Both the position numbers and the translations under genes were made by a program. From contig NZ_FQYR01000007.1 of assembly GCF_900141815.1 (NCBI RefSeq), positions 1 through 64,000 of the forward strand: DNA of 64,000 nucleotides, in the 5' to 3' direction. Under the pieces are notes generated by a model. The model ran no database searches and was not told where the DNA came from. It was given only the letters and a program-made list of their open reading frames with translations. The stretch's first letter is position 1. Each line of letters begins with the position of its first letter. Below are positions 52,609-61,687 of this stretch, one piece after another. The stretch comes from Rubritalea squalenifaciens DSM 18772 (GTDB taxonomy: Bacteria; Verrucomicrobiota; Verrucomicrobiia; Verrucomicrobiales; Akkermansiaceae).

Positions 52609-53835
52609 ATGAGCCATCCAAGATACTTAGCACCCGTTGCTATTACCTTCCTTGCTGTCCACTCAGCCCACTCAGCAGGCTTTGCCCTGCAAGAACGCTC
52701 CACCTCTGGCTTAGGCCGCGCATTTTCAGGTGAAGCCGCTATTGGAGATGATGCCACAGCTATCGCCTCCAACCCAGCCATCATGACCCTGCTGGGAGAT
52801 AATGCCGTCTCGGCAGGACTTGCCTTTATAAGCCCCGATCTGACAGTTAAAGGAAGAATCAACGGAGTCGTCCCCGCCAATGATGGAGGCCCAGGCCAGC
52901 ATGCTTTCGTCCCCCATCTTTACGCCACACACAAATTCAACGAAGAGTGGGCAGTCGGTTTAGCCCTTCACTCCAGATTTGGTCTCAGCACAGATTATGG
53001 AAATAGCTTCGCTGCGGGAGCAGTTGCAGACAACAGTGAGATCAAAACCATCTATATCAGCCCAAAGCTCAGCTACAAGGCAACTGACAGACTCTCACTA
53101 GGCGTAGGCTTTGATGCCGTTTATGCTGACGGAGAGCTCACCAACCAAGTCAACGGAGCAAAATTGCTGGGCCTCCAAGGAGATGACTGGGGCTACGGAT
53201 TCAATATCGGCTTACTCTACGAGTTTTCAGACAAAACCCGAATCGGTCTAGCCTATCACTCCAGTATTGATTTGAAGCTTGATGGTGACGCCAGTTCAGA
53301 CACCGGCTTCCCTCTCCTCATTCCACCCGGAGGAAAAAGCGATGCCACCCTGGAAGCCGAACTCCCGGATTCCATCGAATTCAGTGTCTATCACGAGATC
53401 AACAATTGCTGGGCAATCCACGGAGACATCCTTTGGACCCGCTGGAGCACGTTTGATGAGCTAGCTCCCCAGACAGACGACTTCGGTCCACTTCCTGTGA
53501 CACCAGAGAACTGGAAAGACACCTTCCGCTTGGCGGTAGGTGCCACCTATAAACACAATGACAAGTGGACATTCCGTGCTGGCGCGGCATTTGATGAATC
53601 CCCTGTCCGGAATGCCGAAGACCGCACCCTCCGTATTCCCGATTCTGACCGCTATTGGCTTAGTACAGGCGCCACCTACCAGATCAATGACTGCTACTCA
53701 GTCGATCTCGCCTTCACCTATATTTTCTCGGAAAAAGTCAAAATAGTCGAAGCCCTGGGGCCTGGAGCTACATTTGAGGGAACTTCCGAGGGGGACGTCA
53801 GTATCCTCGGCATCTCCGTGAACGGTAAGTTTTAA
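52609..53835 (+). CDS. Outer-membrane long-chain hydrocarbon/fatty acid transporter (FadL/OmpP1/TodX family)
   Basis: A 408-residue protein read from the ATG at 52609, which starts a signal peptide (MSHPRYLAPVAITFLAVHSA, cut near HSA). The mature N terminus AGFALQERSTSGLGRAFSGE, followed by AAIGDDATAIASNPAIMTLL, matches the hatch region of FadL, including the NPA motif. The rest is barrel strands, ending in SILGISVNGKF with a C-terminal Phe. Such porins take up fatty acids, hydrocarbons or aromatic compounds across the outer membrane. No acyl-CoA synthetase is near, so the ligand is open. The promoter with a palindrome suggests dedicated regulation. Confidence 0.92.
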   Translation: MSHPRYLAPVAITFLAVHSAHSAGFALQERSTSGLGRAFSGEAAIGDDATAIASNPAIMTLLGDNAVSAGLAFISPDLTVKGRINGVVPANDGGPGQHAFVPHLYATHKFNEEWAVGLALHSRFGLSTDYGNSFAAGAVADNSEIKTIYISPKLSYKATDRLSLGVGFDAVYADGELTNQVNGAKLLGLQGDDWGYGFNIGLLYEFSDKTRIGLAYHSSIDLKLDGDASSDTGFPLLIPPGGKSDATLEAELPDSIEFSVYHEINNCWAIHGDILWTRWSTFDELAPQTDDFGPLPVTPENWKDTFRLAVGATYKHNDKWTFRAGAAFDESPVRNAEDRTLRIPDSDRYWLSTGATYQINDCYSVDLAFTYIFSEKVKIVEALGPGATFEGTSEGDVSILGISVNGKF

Positions 53836-53837
53836 AA

Positions 53838-53889
53838 TCACCCAAACCCCGTAATCACCGCCTCATCTGAATTTTTATTTGGGTGAGGC
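53838..53889 (+). terminator. Candidate terminator after the FadL-type gene, with alternative stems
   Basis: TCACCCAAA (53838-53846) can pair with TTTGGGTGA (53878-53886), or GCCTCA (53860-53865) with TGAGGC (53884-53889). The second form is followed directly by TTTTT. The two overlap, so only one can form. A simple terminator is the likeliest reading. Confidence 0.5.
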
Positions 53890-53934
53890 TTTTTCTTATT
53901 TCTGCGAGGTCCATTTCTAACTACAATCACGCCC

Positions 53935-54897
53935 ATGGCGCGGAAGACCAAACGTATCCCTCACATCAGTGTCGGTAAATTCTATGAAAATCACGGAGAA
54001 GATCTCAAACTAGAGCTCATCACCTCAGATCACGGCTTCGAACGCACCATCTCTGAGCCCGCAGTGAACCGCCCCGGATTGGCCCTAGCTGGCTTTTTGG
54101 AGCATTTCGCCAAAAATCGGGTTCAAGTCCTTGGAAACTCTGAAGTTTCCTACCTACACTCGCAACCCTCAGCAGTGCGCGTGCAGCGAGTCAAGGACAT
54201 CTGCAGCACTGGCGTCCCCTGCCTAGTCGTATGCCGTGGAGCCAAACTTGAGCAAGATATGATCAACGCTGCCGAGTCACTCAACACCCCCATCTTCAAA
54301 ACTCCCCGCAGCACGATGCGATTCGCAAACGCAGCAACCTTTCACCTGGAACATGAGTTTGCACGCACCACGACAGCCCATGGGTGCATGATCGACTACC
54401 GCGGTATCGGCGTACTTATCAAAGGCAAGAGCGGCGCAGGTAAGAGTGAGACAGCCATTGGTTTGATTGAGCGCGGAGGCGCCCTGATCGCTGATGACCA
54501 TGTAAAAATCCGTAATGTCAACGGCCAGCTCACCGCCTTCACCGAAGGCTTCTCAAGAGGCTTCATCGAAATGCGAGGTATCGGCATCATCAACGTCACC
54601 AATATCTATGGCCTAGGCTCTTTGCGCCCCGACGCTCCACTAGATCTCATCGTCAACCTCAGACCCCACAGCGACTTGAACGAAGTCGACCGATTGGGAA
54701 TCACTCGAGAAAAAGAGAACGTACTCGGAGTCGAAGTCCCCTGCGTAGACATCCCTGTGGCTCCGGGACGAGACACCGTACGTCTAGTCGCCGTGACCGC
54801 CTTGGAACTTCAGCTTCGCAGGATGGGATTTGACATGGCTGAGGAGTTCAATCACCGCCTTCAGGAGAAACTCGCGGCCCAGCAAAACCATTTTTAG
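53935..54897 (+). CDS. hprK: HPr(Ser) kinase/phosphorylase
   Basis: A 320-residue protein, the usual length. The C-terminal kinase domain has the Walker A motif GKSGAGKSETAIGLIERGG (about 163-181), with ALIADDHVKI next, the family signature EMRGIGIINVTNIYGLGSLR, and DRLGITREKENVLGVEVPCV, then GRDTVRLVAVTALELQLRRM. The N-terminal domain is diverged but present. The enzyme phosphorylates and dephosphorylates a serine of HPr according to ATP, phosphate and metabolite levels. HPr and Enzyme I follow directly on the same strand. Confidence 0.95.
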   Translation: MARKTKRIPHISVGKFYENHGEDLKLELITSDHGFERTISEPAVNRPGLALAGFLEHFAKNRVQVLGNSEVSYLHSQPSAVRVQRVKDICSTGVPCLVVCRGAKLEQDMINAAESLNTPIFKTPRSTMRFANAATFHLEHEFARTTTAHGCMIDYRGIGVLIKGKSGAGKSETAIGLIERGGALIADDHVKIRNVNGQLTAFTEGFSRGFIEMRGIGIINVTNIYGLGSLRPDAPLDLIVNLRPHSDLNEVDRLGITREKENVLGVEVPCVDIPVAPGRDTVRLVAVTALELQLRRMGFDMAEEFNHRLQEKLAAQQNHF

Positions 54898-55023
54898 CCT
54901 AAAAACAGCACCGCAACCCCCTGAAAATAAACATTTTTCAGATTCTATAAAATTTTCCCTTCCCCAAGCCTAACTGACGCACTAAAGTCACCGCAGCCCC
55001 GACAAATTGCACCTATAACATAT

Positions 55024-55287
55024 ATGCCTACAAAGGAATTCACCATCACCAATAAGCTCGGTATTCACGCCAGACCTGCGGCTCAGTTCGTGAAGACAGC
55101 CAACGCCTATGAAGCAGACATCACTGTGGAAAAAGATGGTGAAGAAGTCGATGGCAAGAGCATTATGGGTCTGATGATGTTGGCGGCTGGACACGGCTCA
55201 CTCCTCACGATCACAACCGAAGGAACTGATGCAGATGCTGCACTTCAAGCTCTAGGTGACCTTATCGCCAGAGACTTTGAGGAGTAA
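55024..55287 (+). CDS. ptsH: HPr phosphocarrier protein
   Basis: An 87-residue protein. The phospho-acceptor histidine is in LGIHARPAAQFVKTAN (H16 by my count), and the regulatory serine is in DGKSIMGLMMLAAGHGS, so both phosphotransfer from Enzyme I and HprK control are possible. HPr carries phosphate from Enzyme I to sugar permeases or to regulatory targets. It lies 126 bp after hprK and 98 bp before ptsI. A -10-like TATAAA in the upstream gap hints at a promoter of its own. Confidence 0.96.
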   Translation: MPTKEFTITNKLGIHARPAAQFVKTANAYEADITVEKDGEEVDGKSIMGLMMLAAGHGSLLTITTEGTDADAALQALGDLIARDFEE

Positions 55288-55385
55288 GATTTCTGCCTCC
55301 TACGCTACAGGTAACTGCCAAACGCCGGTAACCTCACTGCGTTAACCTACGAATTTACGCGTTCAATTTGATCTGAGAAAACAAG

Positions 55386-57152
55386 ATGCCACTAATCCCA
55401 AACAACCAGGAAGTGATCTTTGAGGGCACTCCCGTATCTCCGGGGTTAGCATTTGCACCTGTGCACGTCATTGCCCGTGGCATGACAGCTCCTGAGGTCT
55501 ACGAGATCTCACCGAACAAAGTTGAAGCTGAAAAATTTCGATTTGCTGAAGCACTTGATCGCACCAAAGGACAGATCAACCAACTACAGAAGCACATCAA
55601 CGATATCTCCGGCGAGGCTGAAGGCCGGATCTTCGAGGCTCACATCATGATCCTTGAGGACAAGACACTCACCAAACGAGTAGACAAGGCTATCGAGGAA
55701 AGAAGGCAAAATGCCGAATACGCCTTCTACGCCGTCATTCAAAACTACGTCGAAGCCATGCGTAGGGTAAACGACCCCTACCTATCGGAACGAGCCGTAG
55801 ATATTGATGACATCGCCCAACGCGTTCTGAGAAACTTCTCCGCATCTGAGCAAGAGGAGGGCGATGACTCACCTGACCATCAGCATTTGGTGATCGCCTA
55901 CGACCTGACTCCGTCAGACACGGCCTCCATGGATCGCAGCCGCACACTTGGCTTCGCTACGGAACAAGGCAGCATCAACTCCCACACCGCGATTCTAGCC
56001 CGCTCCCTTGGCATTCCAGCCGTAGTGGGCCTCAAAGGAGCCGTGATTGAGGTACAATCTCTAAGCTTCGCCATTCTGGACGGCTACGAGGGTAAGATGA
56101 TCATCAACCCCAAGCCATCCACCATTGCGGCTTACCAGAACCTCAAGGACCAGAAAGATAAGGGAGACCAAGAACTTTCCAGTCTACGAGGAAGAGACAC
56201 CCACACGACCGACGAGAGAAAAATCACCCTCTCTGCCAACGTGGAATTCAAGCACGAGTTCCCACAGGTCGAAGAAAGCGGCGCAGAAGGCATTGGCCTC
56301 TTCCGCACGGAATTCTATCTACTCAGCGGCGGCGAAATCCCAGACGAACAACGCCAGTATGAAGTTTATGCGGAAGCCGCAAAATGCACTTCCCCGCATC
56401 AGGCCATTATTCGCACGCTAGACGCGGGCGGCGACAAACTACCAGCCGAGCCGCTACCTGAGCCCGAACCAAACCCGTTCTTAGGATGGCGTGGCATTCG
56501 CGTATCACTTGCCCGCAGAGGCATGTTCAAAGAGCAGCTCAGAGCCATCCTACGCGCAAGCGCGCATGGACGCATCGGCGTCATGTTCCCTCTCGTCTCC
56601 GGCATTGGTGAACTGATTGCAGCCAAGAGCGCACTCCACGAGTGCATGGACGAACTCGACAGAGAACGCATCCCGTACGATCCAGGCATCGAAATCGGCG
56701 TGATGATCGAAGTTCCCTCTGCCGCCATCATGGCTGACGAACTAGCCAAGGAAGTAGACTTTTTCTCTATCGGAACGAATGACCTCATTCAGTACACGAT
56801 AGCCGTGGACCGAGTGAACCCGCATGTTGCCGGCTTATACAAGCCAACCAACCCTGCCGTCATTCGACTCATCAAGCGCACTGTCGAGGCCGCCAATGCA
56901 AATGGCATCTGGACTGGCGTTTGTGGAGAAATGGCCAGCGACCTCAACCTCATACCACTCCTTATCGGGTTGGGTGTCGATGAACTCTCAGTGGGCACCC
57001 ACCAACTGCCAAAGATCAAGAAGGCCATTCGCTCCCTCTCCCATGCTGCCTGCTCAGTCATGGCCGATGAGGCCCTTGCTTGCCGATTCAGCAGTGAGGT
57101 GCTTGAGCTTAGCGTAGACTTGGCTAAACGCTCCTATCCGAGCTTGATGTAA
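55386..57152 (+). CDS. ptsI: Phosphoenolpyruvate-protein phosphotransferase, Enzyme I
   Basis: A 588-residue protein. The active histidine lies near residue 203 in TEQGSINSHTAILARSLGIP. PEP-binding and catalytic features follow: EGIGLFRTEFYLLSGGEIPD, RTLDAGGDKLP, FLGWRGIRVSLARRGMFKEQ, FFSIGTNDLIQYTIAVDR and GVCGEMASDLN. It takes phosphate from PEP and passes it to HPr in the cytoplasm. No Enzyme II sugar permease gene is in the window, so with hprK and ptsH this may be mainly a regulatory phosphorelay, as in many bacteria with incomplete PTS. Confidence 0.96.
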   Translation: MPLIPNNQEVIFEGTPVSPGLAFAPVHVIARGMTAPEVYEISPNKVEAEKFRFAEALDRTKGQINQLQKHINDISGEAEGRIFEAHIMILEDKTLTKRVDKAIEERRQNAEYAFYAVIQNYVEAMRRVNDPYLSERAVDIDDIAQRVLRNFSASEQEEGDDSPDHQHLVIAYDLTPSDTASMDRSRTLGFATEQGSINSHTAILARSLGIPAVVGLKGAVIEVQSLSFAILDGYEGKMIINPKPSTIAAYQNLKDQKDKGDQELSSLRGRDTHTTDERKITLSANVEFKHEFPQVEESGAEGIGLFRTEFYLLSGGEIPDEQRQYEVYAEAAKCTSPHQAIIRTLDAGGDKLPAEPLPEPEPNPFLGWRGIRVSLARRGMFKEQLRAILRASAHGRIGVMFPLVSGIGELIAAKSALHECMDELDRERIPYDPGIEIGVMIEVPSAAIMADELAKEVDFFSIGTNDLIQYTIAVDRVNPHVAGLYKPTNPAVIRLIKRTVEAANANGIWTGVCGEMASDLNLIPLLIGLGVDELSVGTHQLPKIKKAIRSLSHAACSVMADEALACRFSSEVLELSVDLAKRSYPSLM

Positions 57153-57232
57153 GCCCCTCCTCGGGAGATTCACCTAGTTCAATCTTTCATCTTCCGCAGC
57201 TACTGCCTCACTACACCATCTAATTCAGACTC

Positions 57233-57261
57233 AAAAAAGGGCTCAGATAAACCTGAGCCCT
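57233..57261 (-). terminator. Terminator of the VWA-domain protein gene
   Basis: On the minus strand AGGGCTCAG and CTGAGCCCT pair perfectly over 9 bp around a 6-base loop, followed by five further T. It lies 31 bp after the VWA gene stop and also separates it from the convergent ptsI gene. Confidence 0.88.
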
Positions 57262-57291
57262 TCGCTAAATACTCTGCGTCGGCTTGGACGA

Positions 57292-58374
57292 TTATTTTTC
57301 CTTGGGCTTAACAATCACGGTACTCTTACCGTTTTGATCAACGAGTGAGAATGCCCCACCAGTCTCCTGAGCCAAAGTAGCCATCGCCCCTTTCACCTGT
57401 GGCTCCATCAGAGCAATGGTATTAACCACTACACCACGACGCTTGGCCCTATGCCCCATGCGCTTGGCAATTTTCTCGGAATCAGGACCAGCACTACCAT
57501 CAGTCATGAAGAAAACCACATCCGGTGCAGGATTCATATCAAGAGCCATTTCGATTGGAGCCTCCCAAGCAGTTCCCCACACCAATGGAGTACTTTGGAT
57601 AGCACTGAGGCTACGCTGAATATTATCCTTAGTGGCAGGCTTCCACTGTGGCCTCATTTTTCTCCCCCTAGTATCCCAGTTGTGAGCACCACCGCTTGAC
57701 TTCCAATCAAGTTCACTATCCTGATGGAGAACCACTGCAGACTTTCTGTCCTTGGCCATCTCCACCCTGTCCCCTGCGACCCATGCTGGACCAGCAAAGA
57801 AGATCAGCTGATACTGAACACTCTCTGGAAGATTCTCAACAGACTTCTTCAGCTCCTCTTTAAGCAGCTGAATACGTCGACCAGTCATGGATTGTGAGTA
57901 GTCAATTACGAAGCAGATCTTTTCAGCCTTCACTGATTGCTCAAAGAAGGTAGCACCACTACCTCCGGCAGCACCAGTACCAGATCCACCACTACCCCAA
58001 CCTGCACCAAAGTCATCACCATCACCAAAATCCAAGGAAGGCTCAGGAGTGTCTACATCAACTTTGGGAACAGACACTGGTGAGGCTGCGTTTGAAACAA
58101 TCACTGATGCCATGGATGAAGATGGAGAAGATGGTTTTCTTTCCACCTGATTGGTGATTTCCGGCCTATCTACCACCTCATTTGTAGAAGATGGAGCTTG
58201 AAAGGTAATAATTTCAGGCGTCGACTTGGTCACCGTGGCGATCAAAATAAAGGCCATTATGACTCCCAAGAGAGCTGCAACCAAAAGTGCAATAATTACA
58301 CTCGTGATCGTGGCGTTTCTTTTTTGCGCCTCTAGGACTCTTTCCAATTCTGGATTAGTAGCGTGATAACTCAT
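57292..58374 (-). CDS. Membrane-anchored von Willebrand factor A domain protein
   Basis: A 360-residue protein. A cytoplasmic N terminus of about 22 residues precedes a membrane helix (about 24-49, TSVIIALLVAALLGVIMAFI), a disordered Ser/Pro-rich stretch and a Gly-rich linker (GAGWGSGGSGTGAAGGSG). A VWA domain fills the rest, with the metal-ion-dependent adhesion site DYSQS in KICFVIDYSQSMTGRRIQLL, and VVFFMTDGSAGPDSEKIAK. VWA domains bind protein partners through a metal ion. Many Verrucomicrobial and Planctomycete proteins share this layout without known function. It has its own terminator and stands alone. Confidence 0.87.
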   Translation of the reverse strand: MSYHATNPELERVLEAQKRNATITSVIIALLVAALLGVIMAFILIATVTKSTPEIITFQAPSSTNEVVDRPEITNQVERKPSSPSSSMASVIVSNAASPVSVPKVDVDTPEPSLDFGDGDDFGAGWGSGGSGTGAAGGSGATFFEQSVKAEKICFVIDYSQSMTGRRIQLLKEELKKSVENLPESVQYQLIFFAGPAWVAGDRVEMAKDRKSAVVLHQDSELDWKSSGGAHNWDTRGRKMRPQWKPATKDNIQRSLSAIQSTPLVWGTAWEAPIEMALDMNPAPDVVFFMTDGSAGPDSEKIAKRMGHRAKRRGVVVNTIALMEPQVKGAMATLAQETGGAFSLVDQNGKSTVIVKPKEK

Positions 58375-58611
58375 ATGTACAATAATGCTGGCAGTTTTTT
58401 AAACAGACTGAAATCTGAACGTCTACCTTAAAGTGTTTATTAGATAGATGTGCAAAAAATATATTTCGTTAACATAATTTAACACATTTTCGCATAATCA
58501 AAACCTGCAACTCAAATGCGCAAACACGCCCATAGAAGACTCGCCAGCAAAATGACTAATTTACCCAGCTAAAGCATTGCACATCCAGCGCTCACAGCCT
58601 ATCACGACAGC

Positions 58612-59697
58612 ATGTCCAGCACACTTGGCCAACTATTTCGTATTTCCACTTGGGGTGAATCCCATGGCGTAGGCGTAGGCGTCAATATCGACGGCTGCCC
58701 TCCAATGCTCGAAATCTCTCAAGAAGACATCCAGAAAGAACTCGACCGCCGCCGCCCAGGCCAGTCCGACATCGTCACCCCTCGCAAGGAAGGAGATGTG
58801 TGCGAAATCCTCTCTGGCGTATTTGAAGGCAAGACTCTCGGCTCACCGATCGGCATCCTCGTCCGCAACAAGGACCAGCGACCTTCTTCCTATGATGAAA
58901 TGAAGGACAAATACCGCCCTTCTCACGCGGACTACACCTATGACGCTAAGTACGGCATCCGAGCCTGGCACGGTGGCGGACGTGCTTCTGCACGTGAGAC
59001 TATCGGCCGTGTAGCCGCTGCTGCAGTTGCCAAGAAAGTCACCGATTCACTCTGCCCGGGCATTGAAACCATTGCCTACGTCAAGTCCATCAAGGACCTC
59101 GAGGCAAATGTCGACCCTGACACCGTAACATTCGACCAGGTAGAATCCAACATCGTCCGCACCGGCGATCCAGCCATGGTGGATCCGATGATCAACCTGA
59201 TCAAGGAAGTCCGTTCGGAGGGTAACTCTGTCGGCGGAGTGGTAGAGTGCGTGATCCGCAACGTCCCCGCTGGCCTCGGCGCTCCAGTTTTCGACAAGCT
59301 CGAGGCAGACCTAGCCAAAGCCATGATGTCTCTCCCTGCCACCAAAGGCTTTGAAATCGGCTCTGGATTCGGCGGCACACTCCTTACCGGCCGCGAGCAC
59401 AACGACCACTTCTTCATGGAAGGCGATAAAGTCCGCACCAAAACCAACCGCTCCGGCGGTGTACAAGGCGGCATCTCCAACGGGGAAAATATCATCTTCC
59501 GCGTCGCCTTCAAACCGACTGCGACTATCATGACCGAACAGCCTACAGTCTCCACTAGCCACGAAGACACAGAGCTGAAGGGCAGAGGCCGCCACGATGC
59601 CTGCGTTCTCCCGCGTGCAGTCCCGATGGTAGAGGCCATGGCTAACCTGATCCTCGTAGATCACCTACTTCGCCAGCGCGCGCAGTGTGGTCTATAA
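58612..59697 (+). CDS. aroC: Chorismate synthase
   Basis: A 361-residue protein, the usual length. Signatures: [77 protein letters not shown] and [20 protein letters not shown]. The enzyme converts EPSP to chorismate with reduced FMN, the last step of the shikimate pathway. Three small membrane-protein genes and gatB follow on the same strand. A 237-bp AT-rich gap precedes it. Confidence 0.97.
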   Translation: MSSTLGQLFRISTWGESHGVGVGVNIDGCPPMLEISQEDIQKELDRRRPGQSDIVTPRKEGDVCEILSGVFEGKTLGSPIGILVRNKDQRPSSYDEMKDKYRPSHADYTYDAKYGIRAWHGGGRASARETIGRVAAAAVAKKVTDSLCPGIETIAYVKSIKDLEANVDPDTVTFDQVESNIVRTGDPAMVDPMINLIKEVRSEGNSVGGVVECVIRNVPAGLGAPVFDKLEADLAKAMMSLPATKGFEIGSGFGGTLLTGREHNDHFFMEGDKVRTKTNRSGGVQGGISNGENIIFRVAFKPTATIMTEQPTVSTSHEDTELKGRGRHDACVLPRAVPMVEAMANLILVDHLLRQRAQCGL

Positions 59698-59712
59698 TCC
59701 CTCAAGCAAACA

Positions 59713-60294
59713 ATGAGCGACACTCAAAACCCTTACGCTCCCCCTTCTGAGTCAAATCTGCAGAGCTTTGTACCCTCCAACACAGGTGCATACCAGGACA
59801 ATAAACTGCTGGTCCTTACAAGAGATTTCGAGAGCCCTCCTTGCTACATCGTCAGCGGAGCTCCGATTCCTGATGGACAAAAAACCCATAAGAAGCAGCT
59901 AACGTATGCCCACCCCGCATATCTGCTACTTTTACTGCTAGGCTTATTGCCTGCAATAATCATCATTCTAATCGTCCAGCAAAAGCTAAACACAAAAATC
60001 TATTACGAGAATAAGCTAAGACGTAAAAAAAACCTCATAGCCACTGTGGGTATCACGTGCTTTCTAGTTAGCTTAGCACTCTTCATTGCAGCTGGCACTA
60101 CTGAATCCGCACTACTCGGTTTTACTGCGCTGGCCTTATTGATCTGCTGGATCATACTGGCCATCATGAGCGCGTTCTTGCCAGTCATCAAAGTGAAGCG
60201 TGCCAAGAATAAGATCTTCTTCGTCAAGGGCGCACACCCTGACTTTCTGGCACTCTTCCCACCAATGCCGCCAGACATATTCCCAGTTAAATAA
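59713..60294 (+). CDS. Small membrane protein with NPYAPP-type N terminus (paralog 1)
   Basis: A 193-residue protein starting MSDTQNPYAPPSESNL, a pattern common in Planctomycetota and Verrucomicrobiota membrane proteins. There are about four membrane helices at residues 75-92, 112-130, 132-155 and further. The end is FVKGAHPDFLALFPPMPPDI. It is a diverged paralog of the next gene, with which it overlaps in a TAATG junction. No function is assigned; both may form one membrane complex with the CvpA-like protein after them. 15 bp downstream of aroC. Confidence 0.75.
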   Translation: MSDTQNPYAPPSESNLQSFVPSNTGAYQDNKLLVLTRDFESPPCYIVSGAPIPDGQKTHKKQLTYAHPAYLLLLLLGLLPAIIIILIVQQKLNTKIYYENKLRRKKNLIATVGITCFLVSLALFIAAGTTESALLGFTALALLICWIILAIMSAFLPVIKVKRAKNKIFFVKGAHPDFLALFPPMPPDIFPVK

Positions 60295-60836
60295 TGATGG
60301 AGGCGAACGCTGCCAATCCTTATACCACGCCACAGACCTCACCTGAGATCATCTCAGACGGTCCGTATTCCGCAGGCTCGGAGGTTATCACCAAGGTTAG
60401 TTTGCGCTCTTCAAACGGAAAAAGGTGCGTCATTACTGGAAAGCTTCTCCCTGGCAGCGCCAAGACCGAAAGCATTCATATCCCCATACGTAGTGGCCGC
60501 TTCAATCCTTTCGCACAACTCGTTACGTTCAACGGTCACATAGACCAGAAACAGATAGAGAAGTCTCGCCGCCAGAAGGCGAATATGATCATCCTGTCCA
60601 TTCTGCCTCTGGGTGCAGTTTTCATTCTTTGTTACAATATCGAATTTACCATCATCCCCACCCTACTCCTTGCTCCTTATTTGGTCGGATTTCATTACTT
60701 GAAAAGACGCTTATTCGCAATCAACAGAATCTTCGCTAAGAAAGAGCAAAACGATTACTATCGGATTTACAAACTACATCCTGACTTCGTTAGCTCACTG
60801 CCTGAGCACCCAGGTTCAACACTTCCGAGCAACTGA
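60294..60836 (+). CDS. Small membrane protein with NPYTTP-type N terminus (paralog 2)
   Basis: A 180-residue protein starting MMEANAANPYTTPQTSPEII. It parallels the preceding protein: a cytoplasmic or extracytoplasmic beta-like region (RSSNGKRCVITGKLLPGSAK versus the first protein's CYIVSGAPIPDGQ), two closely spaced membrane helices (about 95-135) and a closing KLHPDFVSSLPEHPG. The start overlaps the stop of paralog 1, and its own stop overlaps the next start (TGATG). Function unknown. Confidence 0.72.
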   Translation: MMEANAANPYTTPQTSPEIISDGPYSAGSEVITKVSLRSSNGKRCVITGKLLPGSAKTESIHIPIRSGRFNPFAQLVTFNGHIDQKQIEKSRRQKANMIILSILPLGAVFILCYNIEFTIIPTLLLAPYLVGFHYLKRRLFAINRIFAKKEQNDYYRIYKLHPDFVSSLPEHPGSTLPSN

Positions 60837-61651
60837 TGAATATTGACCCCAGCAACCTAACAGCATCTAGCCTACTTACAGCTATTGCCGTCGCTTTTGC
60901 TTTACTGGGTTTCATCAAGGGCACACTCAAGCTTGTACTCACCTTCATCACCCTGGGATCAGGGGCGGCAACAACCTACTTCACCTTCTTGGGGACAACT
61001 GACATATCAAAGAATCAGTTCCCCTCTCTCCCTGAATGGGTTCCTCTATTCATTTCACTCGTCGCCGGGCTCTGCACCTTCCTTTTGGTTCGTACCGTAC
61101 TGCGTTTCCTCCTCAATCCCTTCGACAACCTCTCAGCAAACGAGAAGAAAGGCTCGGGCGCATTTGGCATGATCCTCGGCACCGTACTTGCACTCGGCTC
61201 ACTCTGGTTCGGTATGAACCAGCTCATTGAGGTCGGCTCAAAGCAAGAGATCGAATACTGGCTCGCTCAGGACAGCGAAAACCCACCAACGGATCTCCCG
61301 CTCGTCTCCAAAATCAAGCAAGCCTTCGCCCACTCCACCGTCGGCAAGCATATTGCGGACTTCCACCCCATTCACGATCCAGTCGATCACACCCTCGTCA
61401 AGATCGCCGCAATGCGCATCACATCCACTGAGAATTACACCAAGCTGGCCACTACGCCGACCCTCAAGGAGACCCTGCTGCAGGAAAAAGTAACCGTCTT
61501 CATGATGAATCAGGAAGTCGTTAAAGCCATCGACGAGAATGACCTGAAGTCCCTGCTATCCTACCCGGAACTCTCGAATCTCATCAGCGATCCAGAGCTT
61601 AAGTCTGCCATTGCAGAAATCGACATTGAACAGACCCTGAACCTCCGCTAG
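60836..61651 (+). CDS. CvpA-like membrane protein
   Basis: A 271-residue protein. Four membrane helices within the first 135 residues (SLLTAIAVAFALLGFIKGTL, KLVLTFITLGSGAATTYFTF, WVPLFISLVAGLCTFLLVRT, GAFGMILGTVLALGSLWFG) have the arrangement of CvpA-family proteins, which have no settled function but are involved in membrane homeostasis. The C-terminal half is soluble and helical (STVGKHIADFHPIHDPVDHT), unlike CvpA itself, so the assignment is tentative. Its start overlaps the preceding stop. Confidence 0.6.
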   Translation: MNIDPSNLTASSLLTAIAVAFALLGFIKGTLKLVLTFITLGSGAATTYFTFLGTTDISKNQFPSLPEWVPLFISLVAGLCTFLLVRTVLRFLLNPFDNLSANEKKGSGAFGMILGTVLALGSLWFGMNQLIEVGSKQEIEYWLAQDSENPPTDLPLVSKIKQAFAHSTVGKHIADFHPIHDPVDHTLVKIAAMRITSTENYTKLATTPTLKETLLQEKVTVFMMNQEVVKAIDENDLKSLLSYPELSNLISDPELKSAIAEIDIEQTLNLR

Positions 61652-61687
61652 AAAGCCGCAGACAACGATTTTTAGACAAACCAGCCC

